The position numbers were made by a program, and so were the translations under genes. Positions 1 to 11,171 of a stretch of DNA of 64,000 bases are shown in pieces. How positions within the stretch are numbered: the first letter of the stretch is position 1; every line of letters starts with the position of its first letter. The stretch is taken from positions 124,001-188,000 of the forward strand of contig JAGFBZ010001158.1 in NCBI GenBank assembly GCA_018398805.1, in the 5' to 3' direction. The notes below the pieces were generated by a model, which worked only from the letters and a program-made list of their open reading frames with translations, had not been told where the DNA came from and ran no database searches. The DNA comes from Hirundichthys speculiger (lineage: Eukaryota; Chordata; Actinopteri; Beloniformes; Exocoetidae).

Positions 1-460
1 ATTTTTGGCTCGTAATTAGCGGCTAACACGCTAACAACAACAAAACGAAAAAGTCTGGTTTTCTCTGCCTGGAACGAGCACTTTATTCTGGCACTGCAGG
101 AACTTGTAACATCACACAGGTTGTATTGTTGGGCTCCTGTCGGTTAACAGAGAATGTAAATCTATACACGCTGGGCTGCTGTTGATGCTCACTACACTTT
201 TCATCTAACCCCGTTTTCTTCTGCCGTCCCACGACACACACACTACATTACCCATAAGGCCGCACCATTACCCATAAGGCCACCTTCTTAAAGGGGCCAG
301 GCTGCCTCATAACATTTCTTTGCTGTGAGAGAACGCACACAACATCCTGTGATGTTTCCGCGATTTTTTCTTGATTTTTTTATTATATTATATATTTCTG
401 AAAAATCTGCGAATAACTAAAACCGTGGAACTTAAAGCGCGAATTGACAAGGGATCACTG
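1..460. mobile_element. Tigger/pogo-like non-autonomous element, cut by the window edge
   Basis: The right part of a dispersed element whose full copy lies at 6686-7363. It ends in GGATCACTG followed by TA, which matches a TA target site. Inner landmarks shared with the other copies include the Cys-poor, non-coding block around GGTTGTATTGTTGGGCTCC and the two copies of TTACCCATAAGGCC. The terminus CAGTGATCCC plus TA resembles Tigger/pogo ends; the class is inferred from ends and target site only, as no transposase is visible. Confidence 0.6.
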
Positions 461-1203
461 TACTCTGTATTACCACAATGAGGAAGGAGACTAAGGATGG
501 TTCTGGAACGTAAGGCTGGAGCAGATATACGCAGGGAAAGATGTTGGATATACTGGAAAAAACATACCAAAGATGGAACTGACAGGCAAGTGAAAAAGGT
601 TGTTATTTTGATGTGATCACGGGGGACATGCAGGTATTTGTGATGGCGAAGGGAGCGGATAATCCGCAGTGGCGACCCCTAATGGGAACAAGCTAAAAAA
701 AAAGAAAAGAAACAAAAGAACTGGCAGAAAATAAAATAGGCGGTGATTTATAAAGTAAGTTCTGTTGTGACAAGTTTTGCCAGTTTCTGATTAGATTTCT
801 CTAAGTGCCACGTTGGGTGTTGTTGCCAGCTGAGGAGATGATGAGCGGTAGGTTATCTGGGGCTCAGCGTGGTGTTTGCCTCTCTGCAGATATCACGATT
901 GTTTCATGTTTGTCGGCACGCCGAGGGAGACTTCTTCACAGGCTGTCACATAACATCTGCTCTATTTAAAAACACCCAACTTTTATCTGAAGAGGAAACT
1001 GTTTCAGTCGAATAAACAAGGTTCCTTTAAGTCGTGCACACAGGATACGGAGCGAGGAGCAACTGGTACATTCAGGTGATGCTGCTTCACCTCGTTGGGC
1101 TGCATTTGACATAGAAATTAATTGCAACTTGTTAATGGTTTTAGTGGCAAAGAGAACAACTTCTGTTAACCATCGTGTCGTCATTGCAAGCTCAACATAT
1201 AAG
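461..1203. other. Spacer with a short dispersed-repeat fragment
   Basis: No gene seen. About 625-690 holds the reverse complement of a teleost dispersed repeat whose core reads as 'gcggattatccgc' next to 'gtggcgacccct'; the same family is seen in the other orientation at 2490-2650. The rest is AT-rich and unremarkable. Confidence 0.4.
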
Positions 1204-1211
1204 GCTGTTAT

Positions 1212-2294
1212 TAGGGATGCACAATAACTATCGGGCCGATAACAGGAAATTATGACGTCATCCCGATAAGTCCGATATCATGACGAATAGCCCCGATAAC
1301 ATATATTTTTGTCAACACGGCAGTGCCTCGCTCCCTCTGAGCCTTGAATGACACAGTGAATGTTATGTTCAAGTGACGTCGGCATAATCAGAAAAACGAC
1401 TTCTCAGTAAGGAAAATCAAGAATACCCTCTCATGCCAGAAAACAACTTGTTAACTCGATCATAATTTTAGTAGTTGCTGACTTGAATTGATATTCGCAG
1501 TATTTCCCCACATGTTACACATAAAAAAGAAAAAAGTAGGAAAGGCTGAAAGAACGGCCAGCAAACGAGGGAATGTGGGAATTTACGTTACACCTTGAAT
1601 GCAACATGCAGGACAGCATACTGATCACAACAAACATGGCGGCGTGGAACTTCGTTAAAGTTTCAGAAGAAGATAGTTTGGTGGTTATTTGTGACGAATC
1701 CTCCGAGTGAATTCAACGAGGAGGGAAGCACAAGCTTTAATACGTAAAACCCGATCGGCCGCCTACAACATAACAATCGCTTCCATGGAGTTTTGAAATC
1801 GCGCTAACGCGAGCTAATGCTAACGTGCGTGTCACCAGAAAGTCTCCCCTCCCCTCTTCTCTTCTCTCCCTCATATCTTTCATCTAAAAAATAAAAACTA
1901 CTGAATCTCATTTACTTCAATTAAAGGTATTAATTTAAATGGAACCACAAGTCAAAATCCTTTAAATGTTAATCCTTTTCAGTTTGTAATTTTGATGCAT
2001 GTATTTCCATCAGTTCAAGGAGCCTTTATTTTTTTATATCAGTCAGTAATGAACCTTATTTAAGTTGATGTGAGATATCAAATAGGTTTGTTTGATAGAT
2101 TTACGAAAATGTTTGAGAGGCTTGACAACAGTTTTTCACTGTTCATTTAAAGAGTCAAAACTGTTTTTGGTTTTGTTCATAGTATTGATGTAATGATCTT
2201 AGGTATATGTGTGTGTTATCGGTATCGGTATCGGCCTTTAGGAGCTGAAAGTTATCCGTTATCGATTTTTAAAAACAGTTATTGTGCATCTCTA
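1212..2294 (+). mobile_element. hAT-like non-autonomous element, family A copy 1
   Basis: A 1.08-kb element with ends TAGGGATGCACAATAAC and its inverted match, flanked by GCTGTTAT (1204-1211) and GCTGTTAG (2295-2302), a 7/8 match to an 8-bp target duplication. Internal landmarks shared with the other five long copies are a TGACGTCA palindrome near the left end (about 1254), the block CAACAAACATGGCGGCG, and a right end rich in GGTATCGG repeats. No transposase reading frame is visible, so it would need a hAT transposase from elsewhere. Confidence 0.85.
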
Positions 2295-3116
2295 GCTGTT
2301 AGTGATAATAGATATAACAAAGAGACAGAAACAACTTAAATTTAGGAGTAACGACTGAAACAGGAGGAAAACTGACAGAAACCAACCAGCATTTAAATGT
2401 GGGTTCCATGTGGGATAAAAGTGGGCCCACGTGGACATGCTGGCTCAGAAAGGAACAGAATTTCTCTCTCTTTGTATTCTCTTCCACGTTCTTCCTTCGG
2501 CTATACCCGTTAAGGGTCGCCGCAGCGGATTATTGGTTCCCACCTCAGTCTGCCTGATGCCTCTGGATCTGCCTCTGTCACACTAACCAGCTGCATGTCC
2601 TCTTTCACCACGTCCAGAAATCTCCTCTCCCCGTTTTCTCCCGCCCGGATCACAAACCACCTCCGTGCTTTGAAGGAGAGCCAAATAACTAAAACAAGAA
2701 AAACTCTTTGTCAGTGATGAATAAAATGTACATTCAACGAAAAGTAGGAATAAAACAGCATATTCTTGATTAAAACCACTAGACTGATAATAGAGCTACG
2801 TTTCAATAAATGACCTTTGTTAAAGTCTAGTGTTCTCAAATATAATTCTGTGATCTAATAAAGACAGTAATAGTTTATCTACTACTGAATTTATGTGCCT
2901 TTTCAGACCCTAATTTCTAATCGTCTGTCATCTTCCTGCATGTTCCTGCAGAGCCTTAATAATGCAACAGTCATGACAGACCACCCTCTCCTGTCTTGGA
3001 GCACCGGTGACATCTAGTGGCTGGAGAAGTGGCAGCTTCACTTTTCAGCAGTTTTTCACCAGTTTTTGCATTTTATTTAATCTCAAACTCTATAGTTGAC
3101 TTAAATAAGGGGCTTT
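2295..3116. other. Spacer with teleost dispersed-repeat fragment
   Basis: No gene seen. About 2490-2650 carries a common teleost dispersed repeat, recognisable from 'ggtcgccgcagcgg' followed by a Pro/Ser-like 'tctgcctctgtcacac' stretch and 'atgtcctctttcacca'; it may be LINE-derived but I cannot place it. The remainder is AT-rich single-copy-looking sequence. Confidence 0.4.
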
Positions 3117-3124
3117 ATTTATGT

Positions 3125-3834
3125 TACATGTGCTAAACACAAGACCCGTGGGCCAAATGGCCCGCCACGTCATTTTATGTGGCCCCCGAGAGCTTGTCCA
3201 TTATTGGCTTAAATTTTAAACCAATATTTTAAGACTTAAAATAGGCATGCGCCTCTTTTAAGGCGCATATTGACAGTAAACTACATCTCCCACAATGCAT
3301 TTCATCGTCACCAACAACGATAACAGTATCTCACCATGAGCTAGACGTCAAGACGATTTTGAGAAGTGATGGACTTCAGAAAAACCTCTACAAACTAACC
3401 CCAACATGTCCAAGAAAAGAGAAATTGATGCACAAGGAAGGCAGAAAACGAATACATGTTTGTACCTCAAGGTGAAAAAACAGTCTGTCTTTTGTGTTAA
3501 GAGTTTAATCTACGTCAGCATTTTGACAACATACATGGAGCTAGTATGCTAAATTTAGCCTACAAGAAAAACAAAGAATCGTTCCCGCTTCTGAAACCAA
3601 GAGAGCAGGTTTACGACCACAAACCCCGAGTTTGATATAATAATGAGTTAAATATTTGCAATTTTAATACATAATAAATACAGAAACAGTTATTTGAAGA
3701 ATATATAATAAGGTATAGTTTAATTTATTTTGATTTACATTTCATTTTGTTACGTTCATGCTGTCAAATCTGGCCCTTCGAGGGCAACCATGATGCTGAT
3801 GTGGCCCTCAGTGAAAATGAGTCTGACACCCCTG
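3125..3834 (+). mobile_element. Charlie-like hAT fossil, copy 1
   Basis: A 710-bp element flanked by a perfect 8-bp duplication ATTTATGT (3117-3124 and 3835-3842). Its right end GACACCCCTG is the inverse of the CAGGGGTGTC terminus typical of Charlie-type hAT elements; the left end is mutated. Inside, around 3405, is the decayed start of a BED-finger hAT transposase beginning Met-Ser-Lys-Lys-Arg, with stops soon after. The copy at 13030-13672 is the same family. Confidence 0.85.
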
Positions 3835-3842
3835 ATTTATGT

Positions 3843-4690
3843 AGAAGCAGCCATGCAAACACAACACAAAACAACCTTAAAAAAGTAGAAATAAAGAAAT
3901 ACAGACTGTGGAGTCATGCAGGTGCAACGTTAAAGCCTGTTAAGAGTCCAACATTCTGCAGTAAATGAGATTATTCAAACAAAAATCATCAGTCTCAAAA
4001 CTGGGTGCCCCAGCAAATCTAACTCAAGATCAAACGTGCAGAGCTTGGAGAAATATATATATCTATATTAAAAAAAAAAAAGAAACATCTGCAGCAACAT
4101 CAGTTTGCATAGACCATGTGTCTGACTTAAACTTAAAGTTGGCACTAACCATTAATACGCATGCAGACAGATCACTGCTGCTTATTTGTGGTTGTTTGTA
4201 TTTCATTTTACATTTTATTATAAAAACAGGTTTATTGTGATTTTTTTTTTTTTTTTGCCACTCCTTGCTGTCATATGCAGGCAACTATATTTTGCACATG
4301 ACTGTATTTTTACATAAAAAAAACACGCTGACAGGATTTAGTTTTACTTTGGTTTTACGTTTTTGTGTTTTCCTTTATAAAATTTTATCTCTGGAAATTA
4401 AAAAAAAAAAGAAAAGCAAATCATGGAAGTAGCACTTCACTTTTTCACATGCTTTTGTCCAAGTGAAGAGGATATTGGAGTTTTATATAAATTATTAGTT
4501 CTGCTTAAACGTCATCATGAGGGAATCGATCCACCGGCTCCCTGAGTGGAAAACTGTCACTTGACTCCTCCCACCAGAACTGTAAGATTCTAACAGTAGT
4601 TCTGCTTTCTGTACAAACACCAGACTAGGACCCCTTTAGTTGCTGGTCCACCAGAAGAAGAAATAATGTGCGCGTTGAAGAAAAAGGTCA
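3843..4690. other. AT-rich region upstream of sc5d
   Basis: No gene seen. Contains several A and T runs (for example 4068-4080, 4240-4256 and 4400-4412) and nothing that reads as a conserved coding frame. Confidence 0.4.
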
Positions 4691-4739
4691 AAATCCATTT
4701 TGGGGCAGTTAAACCTCCTTCTGCGGTGCATTTGTAACG

Positions 4740-4930
4740 CCATGAGCAGATCCTCCAGTCGGCCAATCAGAAATCACAACAAAGCTGCCGTGAGGAGAAG
4801 CTCGTCGCTGGTTGGGCCGTCTTCGTGTGACGTAACGTGTAACTCGGCGCTGATTGGTCGGGCCTCTGTCTTTAGTTTGTTAGCGCACTCCTCTCGCCGC
4901 TGTTCCAGGAGACGAGCCAACCTGCTGAAG
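4740..4930 (+). promoter_or_regulatory. sc5d: Probable sc5d promoter and non-coding first exon
   Basis: A GC-richer block in AT-rich surroundings. It contains GGCCAATCAG at about 4760, an inverted CCAAT box (GATTGGTCGG) at about 4851, and GTGACGTAACG at about 4827, a CRE-like site. A good splice donor, CTGAAG then GTGCGT, follows at 4930/4931, suggesting that a 5' non-coding exon ends there and joins the exon that begins at 5502. NF-Y at paired CCAAT boxes together with SREBP-2 is the usual control of sterol-synthesis genes; I could not identify a clear sterol-response element, so SREBP control is inference. Confidence 0.55.
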
Positions 4931-5501
4931 GTGCGTATATCCGACCGAAAATCTATAAAGTAATCCATTTATGCTGTTTCTGTGACAGCACGGCCCAATT
5001 ATTTGCTCAAATTAAACTTTGGTGCTGCGTTTGTGGTTCGTGAATGTAAGCTTCGTGCCGTTTTCACCTCCAGTCCCCGATGACGTAGTTCTATGAAAGT
5101 CACAGCTGGATCTTTTTTGTTTTTGTTTTGTTTTCAGATTTAAATCACCGGAGTTTATCTATAAACCTTTATGGTTAAATATTCCCATGTGTCAGTTTAT
5201 TGTTAAAATCAATTTCTCTGTGCTGAGCCCACAATAGCTGACTTATTTTTTAAAAGGAAGAACTAACCAGATGTTTTCCAGACTCCAGAAGTGCAAACAA
5301 ACAAATGAATTAACTACTGATTTCGAGCAACGTTTTTTGGAGTGACTTGAAGCAAGAGGGGGGGTCGAAAAACTGTAGAAAAGTTTCATCAGGCAGCACA
5401 AACAAAAGTCGTGACCTGCTGCAGTTCACAGGAGCAGCTGTTATGAAACATCTGCATTGAATGATATGATATTAATCAGTTTTTCTTTCTCCATCCTCCA
5501 G

Positions 5502-5719
5502 GCCCAACCATGGACCTTGTGCTGAACGTGGCAGACCACTATGTCCTCACCCCGTACGTGTACCCTGCTTCGTGGCCTGAGGACGGGGCCCTGCGGCAGA
5601 TCCTGAGCCTCCTGGTGGTGACGAACCTGGGGGCCGCGGTCCTGTACCTGGGCCTGGGGGCCCTCAGCTACTGCTTCATCTTTGACCACAGCCTGATGAA
5701 ACACCCGCACTTCTTAGAG
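5502..5719 (+). CDS. sc5d: sc5d exon with start codon
   Basis: The acceptor CTCCAG is at 5496-5501, the ATG at 5510 lies in an AACCATGG context (strong Kozak), and the donor GAG/GTATGAG is at 5719/5720. Encodes 70 residues ending HPHFLE, with a hydrophobic segment rich in Leu and Val. The start matches the family's MDLVL start, so it is preferred over any other. Confidence 0.93.
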
Positions 5720-8700
5720 GTATGAGGCCTGTGCCTTGTTTTATGGCTGACGTAACGATAACGTGAGTGAACTTTGTAAGTGTGAGGGTTGGAGATATTC
5801 TTAAGAACATCTGGTAGTTTATAATAGTGTTCATTCAGTTGAAACCAGAAGTTCACAGACGCTGTAGAAAAAGACTCTTTATTTCATGCTTTCTGACTTT
5901 AAATCAGACTAAACTTTTCCTGTTTTGTGTCAGTTAGGATGACTGAGGTTATTTCTATTCGCCAGGATAAGGATAAGAGATTTGTAGAGAATTCTTTATT
6001 ACTTTCAGCAAAATCAGAAGTTTACGTACATCTCCTTGGTATTTGGTAGCTTTGCTTTTAAACTGTATTTGCATCAAAGGTTTAACCTCCTAGGTGACAT
6101 CTTGAGATGTTGCTTCAACATTTCTACATAATGTTCCTTCCTCACGATGCCATCTCTTTAGTGAAGTTCAGCAGTCTCTCCTGCAGCTAAACACCCCCAC
6201 ATCATGATGCGGCCACCCCCGTACTTCACAGCCGGATGGATTTACAAACTGTAATCTGTTTTTTTTTTTAATGTGTCTTGTGGAGTAATGTCTTCTTCCC
6301 ATGGCTGAGTGGTCTTTCAGCTCATGTTGGATTTCTCTGTGGATGATGACACTCTGACCAGCTTCAGCAGCATCTTCACACGATGTTCAGCTTCTGTTCT
6401 GGGGTTGAAACACACATTTTATACCAAAACACGTTCATCTCTGAAACGCAGAACCGTCTCCTTCCTGAGCAGAATGATTCCTGGACGTTCCCATGGTGGT
6501 TCTACTGGTGGAGAACTGTTGGAACAGATTGAAAGCGGCTCCTTCAGACATCTGGAAACTGGACCCAAGGATCGACCAGACTGGTGGAGGTCCTCAAATT
6601 AGTCCCAAAATTATAGCAGTTGTCTGATGGGCGTGTTGCAGATTTAATGAGGATACATACAGAACCAAAGGATGCCGTCCAAATACAGTGATCCCTTATT
6701 TTTAGCGGTTAATGGGGACCGGCGCCCCCCCTGCGAAAATCAAAAACCACGAACTGGAGCCGGAGCCCCCCGAGCCTAAATAATGTGTTTAAAGTATGTT
6801 TAAAAACTGCAAAAAAGTAACAAGAAACAAGACAAAGGCTCAACTGTGGTCTTTCTGTTACCTTCACAGCCTCTGGTCTCTGAACCGTAGTAAAGAAACC
6901 GCTGGTATTGTGTTATTTTTGGCTCATAATTAGCAGCTAACAAGCTAACAACAAAAGAAACAGTCTCTGCATGGAACGAGAACTTTATTCTGGCACCGCA
7001 GGAACTTGTAACATCACACAGGTTGTATTGTTGGGCTCCTGTCGGTTAACAGAGAATGTAAATCTATACACGCTGGGCTGCTGTTTATGCTCACTACACT
7101 TTTCATCTAACCCCGTTTTCATTCTGTCGTCCCACGACACACACACTACATTACCCATAAGGCCACACCATTACCCATAAGGCCACCTTCTTAAAGGGAC
7201 CAGGCTGGCTCACAACATTTCTTCGCTGTGAGAGAACGCACACAACATCCTGTGATGTTTCCGCAATTTTTTATTGATTTAAAAAAATATATATATATTT
7301 CGGAAAAATCGGTGAATAACTAAAACCGCGGAAGTTAAAGCGCGACTTGGGGAGGGATCACTGTACTGCCACAGACCAGCTTCCATGATAAGAATCAACA
7401 GCGTGAACCGTTACCTGCATTTAAAGAAGCACCACACGCCGCCGTGCAACAAATGTAAAAAGTCATGCGAAACTACTAACAATGTTTCTGGATAAGTCAC
7501 AGTTGGGATGGTCGTCAGGGAAAAATTTATTGTATTTAGATATTTTCCCCGGAGTCGTTCAGCTTTAGTTTTGTGGATTCAAAAGTAAATCAGTTTTAGA
7601 TGTTAGGCAAAAAAAAAAAAAGCACCTTGGTAGTAAGATCTCCCAGATGAGAGATGAGTGGCATTAACTGGTTTGAACCGGACAGGTCATCTTCTAAAAT
7701 CCATCACATCTACCGGGGCAGTCCGTTGTGATGAACCGGTGCTTCGGTCATATCGGTTCTCGAGCGGTCGCCGCTGAAGTGTCGATACGTTCCAGGATTA
7801 GTGGAGTCGTGTTGAAATGAACCCGACTAGAGGCTTATAAATACAACATAATGCAACCCTGAACAGTCTGTGGACGACAAAGAGTTTTTCTGTGTTTTTC
7901 TCACTGGTGGGCTTCGGTGTCACGCGTTTCCACTGCAGTGGCTGTGACCTTTTGATTGACAGGGAAGTGAGACAACAGCAAGTCCAGTGACGGTGTCAGA
8001 CCTCATGCTCGCCCAGAGCTGACAGTGCAGCTCGCTGACGCCAGATGCAAGATGGATGATGTTGCGACTGCGATCTTGCAGATCTCACCATTATCCTGCT
8101 GTCCCATAAAGCGAGCAGCAGCTTTGCGGCACTGAGACGACGGTGATAGCTGTCATTTCTGTCCAGTGAGAACGATTTAATGTTGGTTTTGTTCTCCTCT
8201 CGGGGTCCGGCCACCTCAGCTGCAGCGCAGATTTACTGATCCAATGAAATACAAACGTACATTCATGTCACCTTCAGTCACTGTCAAGGTAAACACCGTT
8301 TAACTGTAACTGTCTTTACGGCGGTTCAGTGACGTCATGGATGTTGTTACCTGAATCCCTCTGGACCTGACTGTCTCCTTAATGCAGCACATGTGAGAAT
8401 ATGAGAATGAAATATTTGAACTCACCTTGTGTCTCATAGAACCAGGTTCAGAGAGAAATCAAATATGCGATGACCTCTCTGCCCTGGATCAGCATTCCCA
8501 CGGTGGCCTTGTTCTTCGCTGAAGTCAGAGGATACAGCAAACTGTACGACAACGTCGGCGACTGCCCCGCTGGGTAAGCTGCAGGATCTCGTTGTTTCCG
8601 TGCGTTTGTGATCAGCCTGAAACCTTAATAGCTTCAAGTTCTTCATGCTGACCCCCCCCCCCCTCCTCCGTGCTCTCAGGTTGGCCCGGGATCTTCCTGA

Positions 8701-10244
8701 GCATGATCTCTTTCCTGTTTTTCACGGACATGTGTATCTACTGGATTCACCGCTTCCTGCACCACAAGCTCATCTACAAGGTGCGTATGCCTGCCGCTAG
8801 GCCGATACTGATAACACACACATATACCTAAGATCATTACATCAATACTATAAACAAAATCAAAAATAGTTTTGACTCTTTAAATGAACAGATATTTATT
8901 TTTTTCAATGAAAAACTATTGACCAGCCTCTCAAACATTTTTGTAAAGCTATCAAACAAACCTATTTGATATCTCACATCAACTTAAGGTGCATTACTGA
9001 CTGATATAAAAAAAAAAATAAAGGCTCCTTAAACTGATGGAAATACATGCATCAAAATTACTAACTGATGCATTCCTCAATGACAATAACAACAAAAAAA
9101 CAAGAACGAGGCACTGCAGCGAAACAAGACAAAGGCTCAACTGTGGTCTTTCTGTTACCTTCACAGCCTCTGGTCTCTGAACCGTAGTAAACAAACCGCT
9201 CTTTCATCTAACCTCGTTTTCATTCTGCCGTCCCACGACACACACACTACATTACCCATAAGGCCACACCATTACCTATAAGGCCACCTTCTTAAAGGGG
9301 CCGGGCTGGCTCACAACATTTCTTCGCTGTGAGAGAACGCGCACAACATCTTGTGATGTTTCTGCAATTTTTTCTTGATTTTTTTTTTTTATATTATATA
9401 TTTCTGAAAAAAATCCGCGAATAACTAAAACCGCGGAACTTAAAGCGTGAATTGGCGAGGGATCACTGTATTGTATGATACATATCGTATTGTGAGGTCC
9501 TTGCCAATACTCACCCCAAGTCATGTTACTGACCTGTTGCCACTTAACCTAATTAGTTAATAAATGATCCATCATTTGTTATTGGTTTGTACCTGTCGCT
9601 TTTCCAGCCTTTTGTTCCAACTTTTTTTTTGAGATCTCAAAGTCAAAATGGAGCGAATATTTTCCATGAAACAGTAAAATGTTTCCACGTTGCTCCACAT
9701 CGGCCTGTCGCCTCGTGTTCACAGCGCTTTCAGTCACCGGCGACTGTAATGGCTTAATTTCTCGAAATAACGACTAACCAGACTGATGTCTTCATCGTCT
9801 CATCCCCGACAGCTGTTTCACAAACCGCACCATCTGTGGAAGATCCCCACCCCCTTCGCCAGCCACGCCTTCCACCCGGTGGACGGCTTCATGCAGGGCC
9901 TCCCGTACCACATCTACCCCTTCCTCTTCCCGCTCCACAAGGTGCTCTACCTGGCCCTGTACGTCTTCGTCAACATCTGGACCATCTCCATCCACGACGG
10001 CGACTACCGCGTCCCCGGCGCCCTGACGAGCGTCATCAACGGGTCGGCCCACCACACCGACCACCACGTCTTCTTCGACTACAACTACGGCCAGTACTTC
10101 ACGCTGTGGGACCGCCTGGGGGGCTCCTACAGACACCCGTCGGCCCTGATGGGGAAGGGCCCCCTCGATCTGGTCCGGAGACTACGAGCGGAGGGGAAGC
10201 TGGGAGACAAGCGAGCGAACGGTCACGCTCGTAAGGAGGAGTAG
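5510..10244 (+). CDS. sc5d: Lathosterol oxidase (sterol C5-desaturase), four coding exons
   Basis: Introduces the C5-C6 double bond into lathosterol to give 7-dehydrocholesterol, using O2 and electrons from cytochrome b5, in the ER membrane. Coding exons are 5510-5719, 8440-8573, 8680-8780 and 9813-10244. The protein starts [11 protein letters not shown] and closely follows the mammalian enzyme to [13 protein letters not shown] and a charged tail. Metal-binding histidine clusters of the fatty-acid-hydroxylase family are visible: HRFLHH (exon 4), HKPHH, HAFHP and HTDHH (exon 5). Hydrophobic segments are clear in exons 1-2 and 4-5. Exon lengths add to 877, one over a multiple of three, so exon 4 joins out of frame with canonical splice sites; removing one base near the exon 3/4 junction gives about 291 residues, against 299 in human. 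This could be an assembly error or a true lesion. The identity of the gene is firm. Confidence 0.95.
5836..6605 (-). mobile_element. Sleeping Beauty/Tdr1-like Tc1 fossil
   Basis: Lies in the first coding intron of sc5d. The left end has the paired direct repeats inside an inverted repeat that mark this Tc1 group: CAGTTGAAACCAGAAGTTCAC at about 5836 and a second AGAAGTTTACGTACATC at about 6016, with the inner motif TGTCAGTTAGGAT between them. From about 6180 to 6600 the reverse strand keeps recognisable transposase segments (the block that would read as a Gly-Gly-Gly-Arg-Ile-Met motif, and the DNA-binding region towards 6600) but with many stops. The right-hand repeat is missing, so the copy is truncated and dead. 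Confidence 0.8.
6686..7363. mobile_element. Tigger/pogo-like non-autonomous element, full copy
   Basis: A 678-bp element with ends CAGTGATCCCTTA and GGATCACTG inside TA (6684-6685 and 7364-7365). It is the only complete copy of the family in the window; partial copies are at 1-460 and 9096-9468, and a nearly complete one is at 34338-35012. No protein is encoded. It lies in the first coding intron of sc5d. Confidence 0.75.
7366..8439. other. sc5d intron remainder
   Basis: Apparently single-copy intron sequence with an A run at 7608-7621. No coding exon or repeat recognised. Confidence 0.4.
8440..8573 (+). CDS. sc5d: sc5d second coding exon
   Basis: The acceptor CTCATAG ends at 8439 and the donor GCTGG/GTAAGC is at 8573/8574. 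Encodes [16 protein letters not shown] and, further on, [17 protein letters not shown], an excellent match to the family. It ends with two bases of a Gly codon, whereas the next exon needs only one: the extra G may lie in the GGG run at 8572-8574. Confidence 0.9.
8680..8780 (+). CDS. sc5d: sc5d third coding exon with first histidine box
   Basis: The acceptor CTCTCAG ends at 8679 and the donor AAG/GTGCGT is at 8780/8781. In the frame that fits the family it encodes [18 protein letters not shown], containing a membrane segment and the first His cluster. That frame is not the one reached by splicing from 8573; the frame that is reached has no stop in this exon but no similarity to the family either. 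Confidence 0.88.
8798..9095 (-). mobile_element. Fragment of hAT-like family A
   Basis: Reverse-oriented right-end fragment of the family seen whole at 1212-2294, starting with the GCCGATACTGATAACAC region and the stretch ACCTAAGATCATTACATC. It breaks off at about 9095, where it meets a partial Tigger-like copy. It begins only 18 bp after the sc5d exon ending at 8780. Confidence 0.7.
9096..9468. mobile_element. Partial Tigger/pogo-like element
   Basis: The right portion of the 6686-7363 family, beginning near GAGGCACTGCAGCG and ending GGATCACTG/TA. It has an internal deletion relative to the full copy (the block before CTTTCATCTAACC is missing). Confidence 0.65.
9813..10244 (+). CDS. sc5d: sc5d last coding exon
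   Basis: The acceptor CCCCGACAG ends at 9812 and the stop TAG is at 10242-10244. It encodes 143 residues holding HKPHH, HAFHP and HTDHH, the conserved [10 protein letters not shown] and [15 protein letters not shown], and ends in a Lys/Arg-rich tail. The exon is very GC-rich (about two thirds) compared with its surroundings, from synonymous C/G-ending codons. Confidence 0.96.
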   Translation: MFHKPHHLWKIPTPFASHAFHPVDGFMQGLPYHIYPFLFPLHKVLYLALYVFVNIWTISIHDGDYRVPGALTSVINGSAHHTDHHVFFDYNYGQYFTLWDRLGGSYRHPSALMGKGPLDLVRRLRAEGKLGDKRANGHARKEE

Positions 10245-10960
10245 CGGCGGCGGCGGCGGGGGGAGGAGTCATGATCACTGCTCTTATAGAGACAATGTGC
10301 CGCACCTTTAATCAGCTGCAGGGAAACCTGTCTGACAATCAGATGAGTTCATGTTTGCCAAATAAGAGATTCAGAATTCAGAGCATTAAAAAAAAAAAAA
10401 GAAAAGAAAGAAGGCTGGTGGAGTCGGAGGTCGACGTTCTCAGAGATCCAGATGAAACCAGCTGTGACGGGCGGACTGGTGACCGGCTCCAGTGATTTTG
10501 ATGTGAAGGTAACGTGAAAAAGAAAGGAGCACACTCGTTCGGTTTTAGGATGTCCACCTGCTTCAGTCCTGTTCAGGGACACGGGGATGTTTCAGGACAT
10601 CACGGAGAAAATAATAACTTAACCAGCTTTTACAGTTAGGTGAAGACGACATCAAATGCACTACAGTTTACAACACATCGCACTGTTTATTTAACAAAAG
10701 CTAATCATTTTCTTTCCTGTTTTTCCTCCTGTGAATGAACAATCTTTTCTGGATTAAACAGCTTTGTCTTCAAAGTGCACGTTTCTTCTGGAAAACATTC
10801 AGTGGCTTTATTTAAAACCATGTCTGCAGTAGATTTTATTTCAAATGTGCATAAAAGTCTGTTGAGCTTTTCCTTTTTTTTCTGCCTGTATCTGAAACAG
10901 CTGGATGCCCAGCAGATGCAGCTGTTGGATTTTGAACCAACAGCTGTAATAAATATGAAA
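10245..10960 (+). other. sc5d: Probable sc5d 3' UTR
   Basis: Follows the stop with a short GGC run (10245-10260). Possible poly(A) signals are an ATTAAA near 10755 and AATAAA at 10948-10953. No other gene feature seen. The true end cannot be fixed from sequence alone. Confidence 0.4.
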
Positions 10961-11171
10961 ACAGTTTTCTTCTTGACCGTCGCGTGTGTCTTTCAGCTCC
11001 TTCCCTTCATCCTCCGCAGCATCTGTTCAGTCGTCATGGAGACAGCCGCCGGCGTTTTGATCCAGAAGGCCATTTTCAGGCCTTGAAAGCGAAGGTATTA
11101 GGAAAAACAGTCCGTCCTCAAGGTCCGGTATCAGCTTATCATTCGTTCATTTTATATCTGATTTAGAATCC

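Noticed and set aside
5500..10300. Other long open frames overlapping sc5d exons (such as minus 5441-5710 and 9792-10136, plus 9836-10234)
   Set aside because: They are shadows of the GC-rich sc5d exons; only the reported frames match the enzyme family.
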